Source of the DNA: Cunninghamia lanceolata
Taxonomy: Eukaryota; Streptophyta; Pinopsida; Cupressales; Cupressaceae
Direction: 5' to 3'
Length of the DNA stretch: 64,000 nt
Assembly: GCA_027924645.1 (NCBI GenBank)
Contig: BSBN01001198.1
Span: 2,914,001 to 2,978,000 of the forward strand
The first letter of the stretch is position 1. Each line of letters begins with the position of its first letter. The notes under the pieces are model-generated. The model saw nothing but the letters and a program-made list of their open reading frames with translations. It was not told the origin of the DNA and searched no databases. This document shows, in pieces, positions 60,001-64,000 of this stretch. Made by a program: the position numbers and the translations under genes.

Positions 60001-62355
60001 ATAGAGACTAATCCTTGGAACATCAACACTTTCCACCCCCAAGTACTTATAGTTAAGGATCTTGGTTGAATCTTGGTCCTGAGAAGTGCACCACCTCCAA
60101 TACAACTTGGCTGCTAAGGCCTTACCAGTAAGACTATCCTGCCGAAGACCAAGTCCCTCCTATTATTTTGACCTACAAACAGAGTCCCACTTGACCAGAC
60201 TCCACTTCGAAGACTCTAAATTACCAGTACATAAAAATTGTCTAGAGAGGGCATCAAATTCATTAATGAAGCTTAAGGGAGCCCCCAACACAAAGCACCA
60301 ATAAATGGGGAGGGCTTGAATCACATACTTTAATAAAGTCACTCTCCCAGCGAAGGACAACCATTTTTAGGTCCAATGTCTAACCCGCTTACGAAACTTG
60401 TCAAAAATGTCCTGCCTGAATCCCTTAGACAAGGAGCCAACATGAATGAGGATACCAAGATAAACCAAAGGAAGGGCCCCAAACTGAAATCTAAGAATCT
60501 CCGCAATCATGATATGAATAAGCGAAGGAGTATTAACAAAGAATATGGAGGACTTGTCTTCATTAATCCCCTAACCTGAGGCATCCAGGTAAGTATCCAA
60601 ATCCTTTATGAGGTTAACCAGCTCATTGACTTTCGCTAAACCCACCAAAGTAGTGTCATCTACAAATTGCAAGTGGGAATGAGAAGGTAACTTGTTTCCC
60701 CAACTCCATCCATGGATCAAGCCCTGTCTCACATTAGATTTTATGAGTCTACCCAATCCTTCATCTAAAACGATAAACAAGTACGGTGATAGAGGGTCCC
60801 CTTGCCAAAGGCCCCTAGTAGCACCAAATAGCTCAGAAGGCTCACTATTAATGAGAATGGAAAAGGAAGTCGATGTAACACAACTCATAACCAAATCCAC
60901 CCAATCAATACCAAATCCAAACACCAACAGGATCTTACAGAGAAAAGCCCATTTGACTCTATCATAAGTTTTAGCCATATCTAGCTTAATGAACATCACT
61001 TTCTCCTTGGATGTCTTCATGGAGTAAATAGCCTCCATCGCTACAACAACACCATCTAGAATTTGCCTTCTAGCAACAAATCCACCCTTCTCTTCTGAGA
61101 TCAACCCGTTGAGCCACAATTTAAGTCATTCTACAATCAGCTTCATGATGATCTTATAAACAACGTTACATAGAGCTATTGGCCTAAAATGATTCAATGA
61201 GGTAGCTCCTTCAGTCTTAGGTATAAGAACCAGGAAAGTAGCTTTCAAAGTTTTTAGCATTTACTTGCTCCTTTGCGACTTCTTAACCACCTCCGAAAGA
61301 TCAAATTTGATAATCTCCCAAAATTCTTGAAAGAATTCAACTAGGAATCCATCTGGCCTAGGGGCCTTCCCTCTTTTCAACTGAAAAATGATCTTCTCCA
61401 ACTCAATCATGGATATGGGACTGAAGATAGCATCATTCATCCCATTAGTCACCAAAGTAGGGATACACTCCAGTACCTTATTTTCCTCATCAACTGCTAA
61501 GGGGGAATCCTCTGCAAACAAATAAGAGAAGAATTGTGAAGCCTTTGTTGAAATCTCCCAGCCAGAGGATAGCATAACCCCTTGGGAAGACACTAAAGAA
61601 GTGATCCCATTCTCGACGTGTCTTCTATCTTTGACAGAGTTATGAAAAAAATATTTATTTCTATTGCCTTCCTAGAGCTAATCAATCTGGGACATTTTCT
61701 TCCAAAACATTTCCTCGTGCAACTCTCATTCTGCCAATTCCTTCAAAGCTCCAGTTTCATCCCTAAGACTCTCTGTGGTGAGGCCAAAGTCCCTAATCTG
61801 ACAGGTAATGAGATCCAACTAAGATTGAGCATCTGTCTTAGCCTAAAAGATGTTACCAAAAAATTGCCTCTTCTTAAGGTGAAACTTCACATACTGGAAC
61901 CTCTTAACAAAGGAGTACATAGCAATACCATAAGCCAACTTTCCTTTACTCCACCAACCAACTATCAAATCCTGAAGAGATGGGTCTCTGATCCACATAA
62001 GTTGGAACTTAAAGGAAGGGTTCTTAGAAGTTCCAAACAAGAATGTTGAAAGTTTTATAGGCCAATGGTCTGATCCCCTCCAATCCAAGATCTCAAAACT
62101 CATAGTCTAATTGCTACCAATTTAGAAACTAGAAACCAAAAACCTGTCCAGCCTTTCAAAGATACAATTCATCCCACATCTTCTGTTACTCCAGGTGAAC
62201 AGGTCATTGGAGGGCTTAATGTCCACAAGGTTTAGGTCAAGAATATTATCTTTGAACATCATATAAGAAGGTTCCAAACTATCTAAATCCCCCTTCTTCT
62301 CATCCAGACTAATAATCGTATTAAAATCTCCTACCATAATCCAAGGCAAATAAGG
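57010..62355 (-). mobile_element. Minus-strand L1-type LINE, block B copy
   Basis: Colinear with 37836-43282, including the 1.2-kb insertion in the 3' region (about 57260-58440). FVDD is at 60655-60666. It lacks about 110 bp relative to block A at 59353-59357. The endonuclease frame 62349-62122 (WIMVGDFNTIISLDEKKGDL) is better preserved than in A. It resumes beyond the copia solo LTR at 63928. Confidence 0.85.
58490..62355 (-). pseudogene. LINE ORF2, block B
   Basis: Endonuclease WIMVGDFN at 62345-62320 and SNDLFTWSNRRCGM; RT frame 61593-61261 (RGKAPRPDGFLVEFFQEFW) and 61119-60571 (LDMAKTYDRVKW, WQGDPLSPYLFIVLDEGLG, QFVDDTTLVGLAKVNELV). 60360-60163 has SFAGRVTLLKYVIQALPIYW; 59646-59320 covers zf-RVT (FGWPKCNYFLWLLL); RNase H is at 59253-58993 and beyond (WSPPPLCVYKINMDGSSRGN). 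Its RT frame of 182 codons is longer than in A. Confidence 0.85.
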
Positions 62356-63927
62356 TGTTTCATGTGCTAACTTGTGTTGTCATTGATGTCAACATGTTTG
62401 TGTTGTCATTAGTGTCAAATATGCTCTTGTTTTATTACTTGATTGAGATGAGTTATTTTCTTTGTATTCTGATTAAGATTATAAGAATATGTTCCTGATA
62501 TTGAGTTTCCAAGTGCTTTTGTGAAAATTTGGTTCATACTGAAGACAAAGTTGTGAAGATGCATTATGGCTTACAGGATACTGTCTGAGTTTTGTTCTGC
62601 ATTTCTTCTATGTTAAAGACTGGAGTGTGAGATTTGGATATGTTTTAGAGAAGTGTTTGAAGATGCTAAATCTAGAATTTGGTGGTCCAAATCATTGTTC
62701 AGTAAAATTTCTATTCACCAGTTTGAAGACTGTGTCTGGCAGCATTTGCAGTGTGACAGGGAGAAAGTATTTTGTTCTACATTTCTCTGCAGTTTGGTTT
62801 TTGGTCTTGCAGTTTAAACATACATTTATAAGGTCCTTAGCTATATTCATTCCAAAGGATTTGTGATTTGGTGCTCTAGAAAGAAAGTTATTGACTAGGA
62901 AATTTCAACAATGTTTGTTGTGAGCAGTCTGTGACCTGTCTTCAAGTGATATTTGTTGTCTTGAAGTGAGATCTGTTGTGGCTAGATTTATTAGCACCCA
63001 AGTGATTTTACGTTGTTCGTGGATGTCTCCAAATTGTATTGAAGGCATGTGCTTGATCTGCAAGCTATGATTAAGTTCTTGGAAGCGTGTGTCTACGTAT
63101 TCTTGTTGTTTACACTAGTTTGGCCGACTTGGGTGCTAACAATCTTTGTGGATGTGTTTCATGGATTGTAGAAGCATTTTGAAGCATATGAAGATGTATT
63201 TGGATCTGAGCTAAGCCATGAAGTGTTCTTCCTTCATTCCTTTACTTCGCAAGGTTGTTTAGGTTTAGACCTAATTTGAATTATGTATGTTTTCCGACCT
63301 TGGAGATTGTTCTAAAGGTTGTAGATTGTAATGTTGACCTTGATGTCTATTCCAATGTTGATGATTGGTATAAATAAATTTTATGAATCTATGCACTGGG
63401 TTGGGGGATACGAAGATGCGAAGATGAGAGTGTTTGTGTTATAAGGGAAGCGAAGGTGATTTGTATTGTGCTTCAATGGAACTGAAATTAGGCATGTTGT
63501 AGATGCTATTATATCAGTTCATGGTAGTGAGCCACCCCTCCTGGTAGTGAGCCAACCCTCGACAATGAGCCACCCTTTGGCAGTGAGCCACCCCAATGGT
63601 AGTCATCCCTATTTGTAGTGAGCATTTCTTTGGATATGGGTCCTTGGGTAGTGAGCCTCTTTTATTATTCAGTATTGTTACTACATTATATTGTGCCCTA
63701 ACACTCACTGTGGTTTTTTCCTTTTAGGGTTTTCCATGTAAAAATCTAGTGTTCATGTGTGTATGGTGTTGATGTGTTTAAGTTTTGTTTCTACACTTCA
63801 TGTTTAATCTTCATAACAGATTAAGAGGTTAAAGTAAGTGAATGTGAATGTTATATTGTTCAAGAAAAGTTAAAGTTTTTGATACAACTGATTCACCCCC
63901 CCTCTTAGTTGTCTTGCACCTTCAACA
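62356..63927 (+). repeat. Solo LTR of the copia family, target duplication TAAGG
   Basis: 1572 bp, starting TGTTTCATGTGCTAAC and ending CCTTCAACA. It equals the LTRs of 23872-30379 in opposite orientation. TAAGG flanks it at 62351-62355 and 63928-63932. No primer site follows, so it is solo. The GGTAGTGAGCC array (63520-63660) is the reverse complement of the GGCTCACTGCC array. Confidence 0.93.
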
Positions 63928-64000
63928 TAAGGGGATAAGGAATGAACATAACAAATATGAGACCAAAGAGAAGACATTCCCTAGGCATCAACTAGGGCAT
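63928..64000 (-). pseudogene. LINE endonuclease, continuation beyond the solo LTR
   Basis: The minus-strand translation (SLWSHICYVHSLSPYL type) joins in register to LPWIMVGDFN at 62350, showing that the copia LTR inserted inside the endonuclease. The LINE continues outside the window. Confidence 0.6.

Overview
The window is nuclear DNA of a seed plant, most likely a gymnosperm (conifer-type). The basis is dense nesting of plant Ty3/gypsy, Ty1/copia and L1-type elements, initiator-tRNA-Met primer-binding sites (TGGTATCAGAGC), LTRs of up to 3.4 kb, AT-rich spacers and no intact host gene. The species cannot be fixed from the sequence. Almost every coding region is a broken retrotransposon gene.

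Layout. (1) 1-2339 and 7724-12408: a Tat-lineage Ty3/gypsy element with RT, RNase H and a second RNase H, no integrase, a long antisense ORF with a plant mobile domain (PMD), a polypurine tract and a 3' LTR. It is split by (2) 2340-7723: a complete LTR element that encodes only gag and protease. (3) 12399-13408: an opposite-strand protease/G-patch remnant of another gypsy element. (4) 13409-17240: AT-rich spacer with local repeats and a scrap resembling a PPR gene. (5) 17241-18418 and 36342-36666: one plus-strand LINE (ORF1 and endonuclease), split by (6) 18419-36341: a 17.9-kb chromodomain Ty3/gypsy element with 3.2- and 3.4-kb LTRs and target duplication TCTAT. Its RT is split by (7) 23872-30379: a minus-strand Ty1/copia element with a rearranged interior.

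(8) Block A, 36047-43349: end of the gypsy LTR, LINE scrap, an LTR with leader, a long minus-strand LINE and the start of a copia LTR. (9) 43350-50299: a second, plus-strand LINE with ORF1, endonuclease, RT, zf-RVT and RNase H. (10) 50300-52354: a two-copy tandem duplication of about 1.03 kb holding a LINE 3' scrap and an unrecognised minus-strand ORF. (11) 52355-53756: noncoding DNA ending in an A-run. (12) Block B, 53757-64000: a direct-orientation copy of block A. B carries a solo LTR of element (2) with target duplication GGAAG, for which A is the empty site, and a solo copia LTR with target duplication TAAGG.

Order of events by nesting. The plus LINE came first and then received the chromovirus, which later received the copia element. 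The 913-bp LTR element, minus LINE and copia LTR were assembled before the A/B duplication. Afterwards B gained the solo LTR and lost about 110 bp, while in A the copia LTR became interrupted by LINE (9).

No multi-gene host system is visible. The least ordinary items are the gag-protease-only LTR family with TGACGTCA sites, the antisense PMD gene inside the Tat element, the shuffled copia interior and the tandemly duplicated unknown ORF.
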